Both the position numbers and the translations under genes were made by a program. Below, one piece after another: positions 36,401-46,036 of a stretch of 64,000 bases of DNA. Every line of letters begins with the position of its first letter. Within the stretch, counting starts at the first letter, position 1. Origin of the DNA: Argopecten irradians (taxonomy: Eukaryota; Mollusca; Bivalvia; Pectinida; Pectinidae); NCBI RefSeq assembly GCF_041381155.1, contig NC_091143.1:39819996-39883995 (forward strand), given 5' to 3'. Under the pieces are notes generated by a model. It did no database searches, was not told the DNA's origin, and saw only the letters and a list, made by a program, of their open reading frames with translations.

Positions 36401-39400
36401 CAAAGAAGTCTCTGCAGGGCTGTAATTGTTCAGTTTTTTCTCATGAAACACTTTGACATTAGTCCAGGGGTGGATATAACGACAGTGACAGTAACCCATG
36501 GAGTATCAAGGATGCACTCTTTGCTGCATGGAAATTTATATAATTACATGTACTGTATATGTATAGTCAAACTTGAGAGTTTTAGAGTGAAGAAGCTGGA
36601 TAAAAACCTTAAACTCATTGACTGAGTGTATTAGTCTTGTTCATATAACCTGATGTAAATTTTTTGTGCGAGACAAAATTTAATTTTTTGGAGAATTTTA
36701 TGACAAACAGAGAGACCTCACAGAATCCTGCCAAATATGGTGAGGCTACATATGTACATCTCAATTCTTTTTATTTTAAAAGAAAAAGTTGCCATAATTT
36801 ATGTTTAATGTAAGTAAAATATATAGACTATATGACCATAACATGTTAACAATTGTACATGTCCTGTATACATGTATATGTAATAGCCTTGGTAAACTTA
36901 AAAAGAAAAATACTGTTCAAACATTCTTTTAAATGTTGTAAATATACTTTTATGTCTGAAATAAGTAGAAAGACTAATGATGGAGTTGTTCATGGTAAAA
37001 ATCTAGCTTTTTCACGACTGGATACAATAATGAAGTTTGACTATTGTATGTGTTGCTTGTGGTAGTATTGCCTATAGTGCTTTATTAATTGTTTTACTTA
37101 CGCAGGTATGTGGAGCATATACACATATCTAGGGAGCAGGTACACACTGGGGAACAGAAACACATATCTAGGTAGCAGATACACGTATCTAGGAAGCAGG
37201 TACACATATCTAGGGAGCAGATACACATATCTAGGTAGCAGATACACATATCTAGGAAGCAGGTACACATATCTAGGGAGCAGATACACATATCTAGGGA
37301 GCAGGTACACACTGGGGAACAGATACACATATCTAGGTAGCAGATACACGTATCTAGGTAGCAGATACACATATCTAGGAAGCAGATACACATATCTAGG
37401 AAGCAGGTACACATATCTAGGGAGCAGGTACACATATCTAGGGAGCAGATACACATATCTAGGGAGCAGGTACACACTGGGGAACAGATACACATATCTA
37501 GGTAGCAGATACACGTATCTAGGTAGCAGATACACGTATCTAGGTAGCAGATACACATATCTAGGAAGCAGATACACATATCTAGGGAGCAGGTACACAT
37601 ATCTAGGTAGCAGATACACATATCTAGGAAGCAGGTACACATATCTAGGGAGCAGGTACACATATCTAGGGACCAGATACACATATCTAGGGAGCAGGTA
37701 CACATATCTAGGTAGCAGATACACATATCTAGGAAGCAGGTACACATATCTAGGGAGCAGGTACACATATCTAGGTAGCAGATACACATATCTAGGAAGC
37801 AGGTACACATATCTAGGAACCAGATACACATATCTAGGTAGCAGATACACGTATCTAGGTAGCAGATACATGTATCCAGTGCATGTGTTGCGGTGAGGAA
37901 ATCAATGATAGAGGATATTTGTGGTGGTTTGATGAACAATAAATTCCACTTCTCAAATTAATGAAGATAAAAATGATACATAAAAATCATCTCCAGATTT
38001 ACATAGAGATTCAGGCAGCTAAAACATAAACAGGCCTTGGCCAAAATGAAGTCTACCAGAGTTATCTGTCCTTGGGAACTGTTACATTTGAACTTGTTTT
38101 TTCCTGGTGTATTGGATTCTCGCTTTGTTATTATCTGCCAACTAATCACAATGTTCCCGAATGACATATTGCATTTACACAATGGAATTCAGAAAATATT
38201 TTTGAAGAAAAAAGTTCATTGATATGTATAGTGTATATTTGGGCTAATGAGTCAAGCAAGGCTGACTGATCGGTGATCTGGACAAGTGGTCGTTGAGTAC
38301 GGTTGACTATCACCTTTATGACTGATTTTATCTAGATCTAATATCTTAGTTACTGCTTTTGACCTGTATTTTCTGTAGGTACGTCAGCCCTTTGTACAAG
38401 TTTGACGACATTTGTACAAGTTTGATCTGTATTTTCTGTAGGTACGTCAGACCTTTGTACAAGTTTGACGACATTTGTACAAGTTTGGTTTGTATTTTCT
38501 GTAGGTACGTCAGACCTTTGTACAAGTTTGACGACATTTGTACAAGTTTGATTTGTATTTTCTGTAGGTACATCAGACCTTTGTACAAGTTTGAAGACAT
38601 TTGTACAAGTTTGACATGTATTTTCTATAGGTACATCAGACATTCGTACAAGTTTGAAGACATTTGTACAAGTTTGACTTGTATTTTTTGTAGGTACATC
38701 AGACCTGTACAAGTTTGACGACATTTGTACAAGTTTGACTTGTATTTTTTGTAGGTACATCAGACCTTTGTACAAGTTTGACGACCTTTGTACAAGTTTG
38801 ACGACCTTTGTACAAGTTTGACGACATTTGCACAAGTTTGACAACATTTGTACAAGTTTGACCTGTATTGTCTGTAGGTACATCAGACATTTGTACAAGT
38901 TTGACCAGTATTTTCGGTAGGTACGTCAGATCTTTGTAAGAGTTTGATCTATATTTTCTGTAGGTACGTCCGGACACAGTGGTGGAGGTTTGGAAGTCCG
39001 GTTACGTGGAAGAGCTCAATAAGGTTACACTTAAAGGCTACAAGACGATTCTGTCCGCATGCTGGTATCTTAATTACATATCGTATGGTACTGACTGGTA
39101 CAAGTACTACAGTTGTGACCCATGGGGATTTCTTGGTAATTGCATCTCTTAAATTCCCCATAAGTGCCCCATATATGCTTGGACATGAATAGAAAATATA
39201 ACTCATAAAAACTCATTTTTGTGGCGATTTCATGCCTAACAGTTTTTTGTTGTGTCATTAATTTTAATGATAATCCTTTTAATAAAAAGTAATCTTAAAA
39301 AGACGATATGCTAGTCCTACCTCCATGGATCCTGATAGGTGCATAACTAAAGTTTATCATGCTTCTTCTATGGCAATTCCTAGAACGATTGGACATTGAT

Positions 39401-42400
39401 AAACAAAAATGATAAAAAGTCTCCAGTTTACTAAAATAATGGTGTCCATGTGTAACTTGTCTACGATTAAGTTATTACATCATAATATATGTTATAGACG
39501 AACTTTTGAAACAATGTTCTAAATTCAAAACATTTAGATACAGTCTTCCAAATATATCAGCATACATTGCAGAATATGTAACAAAATTTTAGGTGGTGGA
39601 ATAGTTAAGACTCTTTACATATTCAGCCTTATAATTTCTCTTTGTTTCTAGTACGTCTGACAGTATCATATACTGAATTGGTCATTTTCACGGATCAAAA
39701 TTTTAAAAGATTTTAAGGGACAAAAATAAAATGAGACAGTTAAATATTTTTGTGATCTGGCTAAATTTCAGGATATCGTATTTCACCCAATTAACGCCCT
39801 GGACGTTTAAAAAAAATGGAAAAATGAAAAGGTTTTTAATTAGTTTTGGTCTTATGCCTTGGCGATTGAAAAGAGGCCTCAAAAGGGGGAGGGGCGCTTA
39901 TTGAGTCAAATACAGTATGTATGATTAAATTATTTCTCAAAATTTTGTGGACCAAATGTTTGCGACTGTGATAGTTATCCGCGAAATCATTAAATAACAT
40001 CCTGTGAAAAGTGGCCAAACAGTATTTTCTAAGCTTTAGTATGATCAGTATGACTGACAGTTTGTAATCAATTCCTTTATTCATATTAATGTTAGGCATG
40101 AAAAGCTTGATTTTCCTGTTTCATTGCTTGTATAGACGTGTAGCCCTATTTTTGTCACTTTGTTTAGATGATTAATCAAGAAAAAATGCTAAAATACACA
40201 GCATGTTGTGCAACTTATATCCTTGTTACTAATACACTAATTCAATTTTAAAAGAATGCCATGCAAGTTGTATTAAATTGAATTCAGAAAAAGAAAAAAT
40301 AATGTATTACGAGGTATATGTATTAAATTGAATTCAGAAAAAGAAAAAATAATGTATTACGAGGTATATGTAAATCAACATATTTGCATGCATGATTATA
40401 TTCCTGGATTTCATGGTTGATAAGAAATCTCGAAAATAGTTTGTCATGAAACCATTTGAAATACATGTAAAGTCAGTAAAGCCATGACAGTAATCCATAA
40501 TCTTGATATATATCTCTTTATATGTAAATGCTTAAACTTTAATTATTCATACAAAATACAAGAGAAAATATTTGAATTTCAAGAATTGAGATAGCATTTA
40601 AAACTAGAGGCTATATTTGATTATGTTAGAAGGCCAATTTACATCAAAATCAACATGAATGAAGGGGTATATATCAATGACCTGTTTTTATAGGTACCCA
40701 ACAACAACTGGATCTCGTGATTGGTGGGGAGGCGTGTATGTGGGGAGAATATGTAGACAACACTAACGTTATCTCTCGTACCTGGTGAGTTCAAATTTTG
40801 TGATTTCTTATCTATAATTAATTTTGACAGAATGTATATATACTATTGTTAAAGCATACATCCTATTGACGGATTGCCAGATGTCCATCAAACCATATGT
40901 GACTGTGCATTTTATATGCTACGATATTTGCTACAACATTGACTAGAAATATGTGCATGTGCGAGCACGAGTACTGCCTGGCGATTTGTCAACATTTGTA
41001 ATATCTTATGTTTATAAAAAAATGACCAATCAGATGACTCAGAACTTAATATGTAATATTTTCCTCATCAAATGACTTAAATATATTGTTATGGTCCATT
41101 TCTGTTATACACTCTCGTTTTAGATAATGTCATCAGCGTAAACTATCATTGCCATAAGCGTGATCTGCTCGAATCATTTCTTGACTGCGATCATGTTGAT
41201 GATGACATTACGATGACATTAGGGCCAATTATTGACAAACCCCAATAAGATATCTACTCGCCTATCATGACTATATCTTGGATATTACATGCCGTCATTA
41301 TCACTAATAGGAATACAAGATTCTTGGTTGAGGCAGGATAAAAGTACATATTTCACCAAGCAAATTTAATATTGTTGTTCGTAATATTTAGTTTATTTTC
41401 ATGGCGAAATTTATGAAAAGAAGTAGCAAATAATATAATCATTTATTTTAAAATATCATAGATGTGTGCTTTGCGGGTGGGTACCCCAAAAAAACACTAA
41501 AATGTGTCAATTTTATTTATGTATTTAGGCCACGAGCTGCAGCTGTGGGTGAACGACTCTGGAGTAATAAAGATGTAAGAGATGGTACTAAGGCAGCTCC
41601 ACGCATGGCTGAACACAGGTGTCGTCTTATCAGGTAAGTACTACATCATGTGCCCCTAACCCTTATTATACCCTCTATAGTGAAGTTGCAGTGGGTGTGG
41701 GTCAATCTAATATAAATCAGGCTTGTAATTCCTCTGTACTATGATCCTCTACGTTACGCTCCATCCATAGGTATTAAACTCATCTTTCAGTATATAATCA
41801 AAGTGAGTTACTAAATTGGCCAGATAAAACGACCCAATTTCGGGGAAAACATGTTTGTGAAATAACCATTGAAGTTATGCGGCTAGCATTAGTCTTGTTT
41901 GAAAGCCAGATAATTTCTCTTTAATTTGGTATATAGTTTATCATAAACCATAATGTAGAAGTGTTGTTATACTAGATAAAACATCGGATAATTGTCAAAT
42001 TTTGGTTAATGGAACACTCATCTGTCTGGCACATAAGACAACATGACACAAGAGGAAAACTCAGATCGCCATGTTTAACACTTTGCTGAGAGTTGTAAAC
42101 TCCATTCTGATTGGCTAGCAAAGGTGAAGGTCGTTTATAGTAAAACAATTTATCAAATCAGCATGGAGTTTACAACTTTCAGCAAAGTGTTAAACATGGC
42201 GACTTGAGTACGAAAATCAGTGATGCGTAATAATCAACAGCGAAGGGTGAGTGACAGGGTAGTCTTACTAATTCAATTTACAAGTTCAAAATTATGGATT
42301 TCATAAATGAATTTGCAAAAAAAAAATGGAACTTTTTCATATTTCATTTACAGCCGAGGATTTCAGGCAGAACCTATCAACGGGCCCGATTTTTGCGAGC

Positions 42401-42420
42401 ACGAATATCGAGGTGTGTAA
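27010..42420 (+). CDS. HEXA/HEXB-like: Lysosomal beta-hexosaminidase, 12 exon positions with duplicated exon 9
   Basis: This is a GH20 beta-N-acetylhexosaminidase, which removes terminal GlcNAc/GalNAc from glycoconjugates in the lysosome. Exons assemble in frame to 549 aa (with exon 9a) or 548 aa (9b); human HEXA and HEXB are 529 and 556. The start [20 protein letters not shown] looks like a signal peptide. Conserved landmarks are [10 protein letters not shown] (exon 3), [17 protein letters not shown] (exon 4), PEFDTPGHTQSWG (exon 5/6), the catalytic Asp-Glu pair in HLGGDEV (exon 6), GYLIWQEV (exon 8), VEVWK and WYLN (exon 9), and [15 protein letters not shown] (exon 10). The start codon sits in AAAGATGGCGGC. 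Introns carry many repeats. Exon 9 exists twice, 2.9 kb apart. It could be an alpha-like or beta-like subunit; sequence alone does not decide. Family assignment is firm. Confidence 0.95.
28066..28112. repeat. Three consecutive short GC-rich hairpins in intron 1
   Basis: AGAGCttcGCTCT, CGCGGCCtttGGCCGCG and AGAGCtgcGCTCT follow one another. This arrangement resembles a transposon terminus; the other end was not found. Confidence 0.5.
28365..28615 (-). repeat. tRNA-derived SINE in intron 1, minus strand
   Basis: On the minus strand it has A box GTAGCTCAGTCTGTAGAGC and B box GGGTTCGAATCCCGGTCTGG, followed by a tail with GGCACCCAACTAAATAA. That tail is shared with the plus-strand copies at 29119-29575. 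The anticodon-arm region is not a normal tRNA. Confidence 0.75.
29119..29575 (+). repeat. Tandem pair of tRNA-derived SINEs next to exon 2
   Basis: Two direct copies start at 29119 and 29387 (GTAAAAGGAGyGGGTCGGTG). Each holds GGCTCAGTCGG (A-box-like) and a B-box-like GTTTGATTCCTGGTCGGGGC or its variant. The first has the tail GGCGCCCAACTAAATAACCC. The second ends about 20 bp before the exon-2 acceptor. Confidence 0.7.
29598..29710 (+). CDS. Hexosaminidase exon 2
   Basis: Acceptor TTATTCCAG, donor GTAATA. It encodes [20 protein letters not shown] through YEGLDGQ, the end of the N-terminal domain and entry to the barrel. Confidence 0.92.
30461..30571 (+). CDS. Hexosaminidase exon 3
   Basis: Exactly 37 codons between acceptor TTTTCAG and donor GTCAGT. 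It contains [18 protein letters not shown], including the substrate-binding Arg equivalent to human HEXA Arg178. Confidence 0.93.
30877..31252. repeat. 39-bp minisatellite in intron 3, about 10 copies
   Basis: The unit contains GAAGTCATTTAATATACACT and GTGACGTATGAAAAACAA, with near-identical copies suggesting recent expansion. Each unit carries a TGACGT half CRE-like core. No splice site lies in the unit. Confidence 0.9.
31474..31575 (+). CDS. Hexosaminidase exon 4
   Basis: 34 codons with [17 protein letters not shown]; the Asp equivalent to human HEXA Asp207 is present. Acceptor TCTTTACAG, donor GTAAGT, phase 0 at both ends. Confidence 0.94.
31622..31805. mobile_element. MITE-like element (family A), copy 2
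   Basis: It shares with 10794-10987 the ends (TTTGTATATTACAAAGTAAT and CGTAATATGTAAATACAGAA), the GGGTAGGT inner motif and the ACACATGACATCACAATCAA interior. Confidence 0.65.
32045..32153 (+). CDS. Hexosaminidase exon 5
   Basis: Encodes [19 protein letters not shown] through [13 protein letters not shown], ending one base into the Gly codon. It contains the PEFDTPGH motif that joins exon 6. Confidence 0.94.
32185..32482. repeat. Dispersed repeat with hairpin end in intron 5
   Basis: It runs from TAAGGTCATCTGACCCAAAG to AAGGCCCTCGGGCCTCTTGT, whose AGGCCC/GGGCCT form a hairpin. The end resembles the one at 46018-46036 and, inverted, the start at 1268. Confidence 0.6.
33364..33568 (+). CDS. 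Hexosaminidase exon 6 (catalytic Asp-Glu)
   Basis: Encodes [13 protein letters not shown] through [15 protein letters not shown]. The Glu of HLGGDEV is the general acid. The donor is GTTTGT, the first unit of a GTTT microsatellite that continues to about 33648. Confidence 0.93.
33569..33650 (+). repeat. GTTT microsatellite starting at the exon-6 donor
   Basis: About 20 GTTT units with occasional GTTTACTT variants. The first GT is the splice donor, and several downstream GTTTGT units are equivalent donors by sequence. Confidence 0.85.
33992..34078 (+). CDS. Hexosaminidase exon 7
   Basis: Encodes [20 protein letters not shown] through LEQYYMQ. Acceptor GTTCTACAG and donor GTAAGA keep the frame. 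Confidence 0.92.
34220..34320. repeat. Short dispersed repeat in intron 7
   Basis: Sequence from TTAACTCATTTACATC to ATCAGGGGTGAATAAATT resembles, inverted, the stretch at 62222-62310 (TTAACTCATTCACCCCTG, TCTAAATCAAAGACCAGACC). Confidence 0.5.
34846..34918 (+). CDS. Hexosaminidase exon 8
   Basis: Encodes [20 protein letters not shown] through NGAT, with the active-site Trp of IWQEV (human HEXA Trp373). It ends in phase 0, which sets the rule for exon 9 use. Confidence 0.93.
35000..35308. mobile_element. MITE-like element (family D), copy upstream of exon 9a
   Basis: The left end CATCCTCAATATTCCAGGGT is inverted at the right (CCCCTGGATTGTTGAGGATG), and the TIR continues through ATATCCATCCC/GGGGTGGATAT. 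About 48-bp arms. Confidence 0.7.
35815..35890 (-). repeat. Eroded tRNA-SINE fragment
   Basis: Minus strand reads ACCAGGTAGCTCATTTGGTA and GAGCTTCCGGCTAGTG, related to the intron-1 SINEs, with a decayed B box. Confidence 0.55.
36017..36191 (+). CDS. Hexosaminidase exon 9a (alternative)
   Basis: 175 nt, phase 0 in and phase 1 out, acceptor TATTTTCCTAG, donor GTACAT. It encodes [14 protein letters not shown] through [15 protein letters not shown] to CDPWDMVNG. It carries equivalents of human HEXA Trp392, Tyr421 and Asn423; the next residue is Leu where HEXA has Arg424 and HEXB has Leu. Confidence 0.9.
36221..36513. mobile_element. MITE-like element (family D), copy downstream of exon 9a
   Basis: The ends (ATCCCAGGGGTTACTATCAC and GTGACAGTAACCCATGGAGT) match those at 35000-35308. 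It begins 29 bp after the exon-9a donor, so exon 9a is bracketed by two copies. Confidence 0.7.
37108..37885. repeat. 21-bp minisatellite between exons 9a and 9b, about 36 copies
   Basis: Unit ACACATATCTAGGTAGCAGAT with variants (GGGAGCAGGT, GGAAGCAGGT). A variant lacking the TATCTAG core, ACACACTGGGGAACAG, recurs three times, giving a higher-order period. The 7-codon period keeps long frames open on both strands (YTYLGSR plus, YVYLLPR minus); these are artefacts. Confidence 0.9.
38345..38963. repeat. 63-bp tandem repeat containing the exon-9b 3' splice site
   Basis: Units run GTACGTCAGACCTTTGTACA ... TTTGTATTTTCTGTAG. Nine copies of TTTTCTGTAG/GTACrTC-type acceptors occur at 38379, 38442, 38505, 38568, 38631, 38694, 38755, 38878 and 38921 (first base after AG). 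The tenth, at 38964, is the real exon start. Confidence 0.9.
38964..39135 (+). CDS. Hexosaminidase exon 9b (alternative)
   Basis: 172 nt with the same phases as 9a (0 in, 1 out). It encodes [14 protein letters not shown] through [15 protein letters not shown] to CDPWGFLG. Residue after WYLN is Tyr, versus Leu in 9a. It is a clear paralogue of 9a, and both keep the pocket Trp, Tyr and Asn, so neither looks decayed. Confidence 0.9.
39776..39915. mobile_element. MITE-like element (family E), copy 1
   Basis: It runs from GTATTTCACCCAATTAACGC to GGCGCTTATTGAGTCAAATA; related copies are at 43299-43497 and 44876-45142. It sits in intron 9. Confidence 0.6.
40271..40370. repeat. Exact 50-bp tandem duplication in intron 9
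   Basis: TATTAAATTGAATTCAGAAA and the following 30 bases occur twice without differences, so the duplication is recent. Confidence 0.9.
40694..40784 (+). CDS. Hexosaminidase exon 10
   Basis: Encodes [19 protein letters not shown] and [11 protein letters not shown]; includes the Trp-Gly-Glu of the active site (human HEXA Trp460, Glu462). Acceptor TTTTTATAG, donor GTGAGT. Confidence 0.94.
41105..41320. repeat. ~200-bp dispersed repeat (family F), intron 10
   Basis: Shares AATGTCATCAGCGTAAACT, CATTTCTTGACTGCGATCAT and AATAAGATATCTACTCGCC-like phrases with 51975-52188 in NUDT17 intron 4. Confidence 0.6.
41529..41633 (+). CDS. Hexosaminidase exon 11
   Basis: Encodes [19 protein letters not shown] through [10 protein letters not shown], the conserved WPRA..ERLWS block. 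Donor GTAAGT. Confidence 0.93.
42060..42208. mobile_element. Near-perfect palindromic element in intron 11
   Basis: Arms of about 54 bp (CGCCATGTTTAACACTTTGC left, GCAAAGTGTTAAACATGGCG right) flank a ~40-bp loop. Few mismatches separate the arms, so it is young or conserved as a hairpin. Confidence 0.8.
42354..42420 (+). CDS. Hexosaminidase exon 12 and stop
   Basis: Encodes [21 protein letters not shown] then TAA. The FCE.EY tail matches the family C terminus. Confidence 0.92.
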
Positions 42421-42598
42421 TAAGTCGTGGCCAATCAGTTGGATATACCTATACATCATCACCTGTATCATTACTGCTCACCTGTACAGAGGGATGTTAT
42501 TGGGTGAAGATTTGACACATTCCGGATCTATCATACTATATATAGCTGAATCATGAAGAGAAAAGTACAAAGTACTTTGGCATTTAAGAATTTTGATC

Positions 42599-42792
42599 AG
42601 GGCCCAATTTCACGACCATTCCTTAACTTTAAGGAAATTCTTAACTGAAAATTCTCCATAGGAAAGCATTACAGAAGTTAAGGAAAAATCTTGAGTAAAT
42701 GAGCCATCCTTAAAATTTGTATTGCTTTCCTTTGGAGAATTTTAAGTTATGGGATTCCTACAATTTAACGAATGTTCATGAAAATGGCCCAG
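42599..42792. mobile_element. MITE-like element (family G)
   Basis: The ends GGGCCCAATTTCACGAC and GTTCATGAAAATGGCCC are inverted. The inner arms (AAGGAAATTCTTAACT, GAATTTTAAGTTATGG) are also inverted. It lies 180 bp after the hexosaminidase stop. Confidence 0.7.
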
Positions 42793-43298
42793 GTTTTTTA
42801 AATTATTATTTCTGCTCACTATGAAGACATTTTTGATGATTGTTTTTAACTTTTGTTTCTAGATTTATAAATTACTTGGTAATGCATTTAAGTGCTTGCA
42901 TCTCTATTTTTCTACATTTTTTACTTAAATATATACTACAAATAGATATCAACATGTAAATTCCAACGACTGTATGCTCCACATACATGTAAATAATCTA
43001 AAATGAGGACAAATTCAAAACATCTATCAAAGCACTTCAGTATAACAGACACATTCCAGCAGGAAATATCCATTGGATTCGTATAATTTTGGCAATAATT
43101 TTCCTTGCCTCACAATATTTATGCACTTGAGGAACTAATTTGTAATTCCTTCGCACATTTGTGTATAATCCCAGAAATATTGATAATAATACTTTCCACA
43201 TATTGCACACCATTGTATGTATACACACAGTGATGAAATTGTTCCAGCACTCATGATCGTATGATAAATCTAAAATTTAATTTGATTTCTAATATACC

Positions 43299-43497
43299 GT
43301 ATTCGACCCAATAAGCACCCAGGGTGTTTAAAAAATTGAAAAAATGAAAAGGTACTATTCAGACGAAATTATTGCAAAACTATGTTTTTGTGTAGTTTTG
43401 GTCTTTATTTATGCCTGTGCAATTGAAATCGAGCCCTAAAATAAAGGGGAGGGGTGCTTATAAGGACATGGGCGCTTATTGGGTCGAATATGGTAAT
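43299..43497. mobile_element. MITE-like element (family E), copy 2
   Basis: The ends CCGTATTCGACCCAATAAGC and GCGCTTATTGGGTCGAATAT are clean inverted repeats. Confidence 0.75.
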
Positions 43498-44875
43498 TAA
43501 AGTCTGTATTTACACTGGACTGTTAAATGGACGGACATTAAACTAATAAAACCAAACTATAGTACCAGTATAAATGTATCAATAACATTAATCCATTTTA
43601 ATGTGGAAAATACATTATCCCATTACCACTGTGCTGGAATCCCAACCTCAATATCTGATACCAGTATATGACTTACATAAAATTATTTGGATTGGTTTCC
43701 TTATATTGCACACAGGGGGCCAATTATCATAGTAAATATCCTGATTTTTTAATAATTTTTCAAATCTCGTATTTTCTGGAAAAAAAATCACATGACTGTC
43801 ATATATAATCATCAGTCCATCCACCAAATACAAAAAATGTTTGGCAACATCCATTTTCATTGAGTTGGCCGCCTATGATATTGCAGAGCAATATGTCATC
43901 AATGTCTGAATATCTGCTGAAGAATGAAACAAATTTAATTAAAATTAGATTTATAACTGTCCGTTCTATGAGCAGTTGGTCTACAGGGAACAACCTAGAA
44001 GATTTAATATTAATAAGATTGGAGAATGAAATAATGTGAAGAACAGGCGAATTATGTGCCTTTAATGTACAGTCCATTTAAATTATAGGGTACCAGAATA
44101 TTACCTGTAGGAGGCCAATGATTATTAATTGAGGAAATATGTGTATGAATGGAAGAGTTGATTTTGATAATAAGGGTTAGATTCCAAGGTGTCACTTACC
44201 TTAAGGTGTATGTCCAATATTTAACAAAGAAATTTGTTTGTACAACAAGTAGTCCAATATTAGCACAAAGGTATGTTTAAAAAATATGGTGTACATGTAC
44301 TTGTTACTGTGATTATGTATGTAATTAATTCACTGTGAACTCTATATACTAATCAGATTATATGGACTATCCTATGGTTACAGCCGACTCTGTTTCAGGT
44401 GTCAAATCCAATACAAATCAAAAATGAAGTTTGGCTGTAGTTTAATCCTTTAATTATTGAAGGTATGGTGTAATAAATAAATGTATGCTGAGTTCACTGT
44501 AATTACATCAATTTTTTTAGATTTTGTGATTATATATGTGGATTTTGATCATTTTTATGATTGTAGATTTTTCAGCATTTTTGTTTTCTATAAGTAGATG
44601 CGTAACCTTATTTGTGAAATGACAACATTCATACAATGAACCATATCTTATATTCCGATTTGATATAATTATATGTGTGTGACATTTGATTTGCTTTAAG
44701 TGCCATGGTGTTGTTCATCTTACACATTCCGCTTCAGACCCTGATATGTTGTGATAATCTTACAAGGATCAAAGATGAAACTAATTAAAATTGTTTATAT
44801 TATGATATTGTTTCACCAAGAGTTGTTTCCCTTACCAAGAATTTACACTTTTGTGAAAACTTTGTACAATACACA
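43498..44875. other. AT-rich intergenic or 3' untranslated sequence
   Basis: No coding structure. AATAAATAAA-like polyadenylation words occur near 44471. Whether the hexosaminidase mRNA reaches this far cannot be told. Confidence 0.35.
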
Positions 44876-45142
44876 TACCATATTTGACCCAATAAACACC
44901 CCTTGTCCCTATAAGTGCCCCTCCCCCCTTTTTGAGGATTCAGTTCCATTCATATAATTACCCGGAATTCAATGCAATCTGAAAATATGAAATCTGTGTA
45001 GGTTTCTGCATTTGATTTCTTTTGAATATTGATTAATGGCTTACTACATGTATGTGTAATAAATTTGTGAGATGTTAGCTTTATTTTTTTTCATTTTTTT
45101 TAAAAGTGCATTTGGCGCTTATTGAGTCATATATGGTATAAA
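44876..45142. mobile_element. MITE-like element (family E), copy 3
   Basis: The ends ACCATATTTGACCCAATAAA and GCGCTTATTGAGTCATATAT are inverted repeats, and the CCCCTCCCCCCTTTTTGAGG interior matches the family. Confidence 0.7.
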
Positions 45143-45284
45143 TATATCTAGTGCTGAATTATCACCCTGGGGACTTTAAAAAAATCATTTTTATTAATTT
45201 ATCTGTGATGACATTAGATTATGTGTGGAGTAATCAATTTGCAATAAAAGAAAATAAACCAAAAATATTTGTAGTAGATTTGTT

Positions 45285-46036
45285 TTTAGCTGAGCTTCCG
45301 AGTGACAGAGGAGGCAAGCTTGTGTTGTTGCATTTCCATGTATTAGTATAGATAAAGGGCTTTTTGGTTCAAATCAATCACCTTGACCTTCATTCGAGGT
45401 CACAGGGGTCAAAAAGGCTGAAATTTTTAAATGACTTTTGGTCAATAACCAAAAGGCCTAGAGACCTTTTGTTGGACCTGTAGAATGCTAAGACGAAGTG
45501 CTGTGTCAAGTTTATCAAATCAATGACCTTGATCTTTATGAATGAGTTAAAAAGGCTACACTTCTTAAATAACTTCTTTTAAAAAAACTATGAAGCAGGG
45601 TCCTAATATTGTGCCTGTAGCATGCTGAGACAATTATTCAAGGTCACTGGGGTCAAATAGGCTTAAATCTAAACAATTTCTTTACAAAGATGAAGAGCCC
45701 AGATAGATAATGCAAGCTCTAGCATGCTAGGGTGAAGAGCCATTAAGGTTGTTCAAATTGATGACCTTGACTTTCATTCAAGGTCACATATGCCATATAT
45801 AGCCGAAACTTTCAACATCTACAGAAGAGGTCTAGTATGCAATGGTTAAATTGTTAGTCGAAGGAAAGGTGAGCATTTTCAGTCTATTTGATTCTTTTGT
45901 ATTGGTCCATTTTGCCATTTCTGTCGCCTGTTGTATTTTGCCAATATTCAAATTACGCCCTAGAACAGTGTCCGGCCTACTGTCATTTTCTTTATGGCTA
46001 CAATAGTGCAGGTATTAAGGCCCATGTGCCTCTTGT
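45285..46036 (+). repeat. Dispersed repeat with internal ~110-bp units
   Basis: It starts AGCTGAGCTTCCGAGTGACA and ends TTAAGGCCCATGTGCCTCTT. In between, diverged units recur with CAAATyAATGACCTTGACyT and GGTCAAAnAGGCT. The end matches that of 32185-32482. Confidence 0.6.

Noticed and set aside
36853-37065. Small plus-strand frame before the 21-bp array as a third alternative exon 9
   Set aside because: No similarity to exons 9a or 9b and no matching splice phases.
37094-37939. Overlapping 250-280 codon frames on both strands
   Set aside because: A 21-bp repeat keeps several frames open at once on both strands, which is typical of satellites and not of genes.
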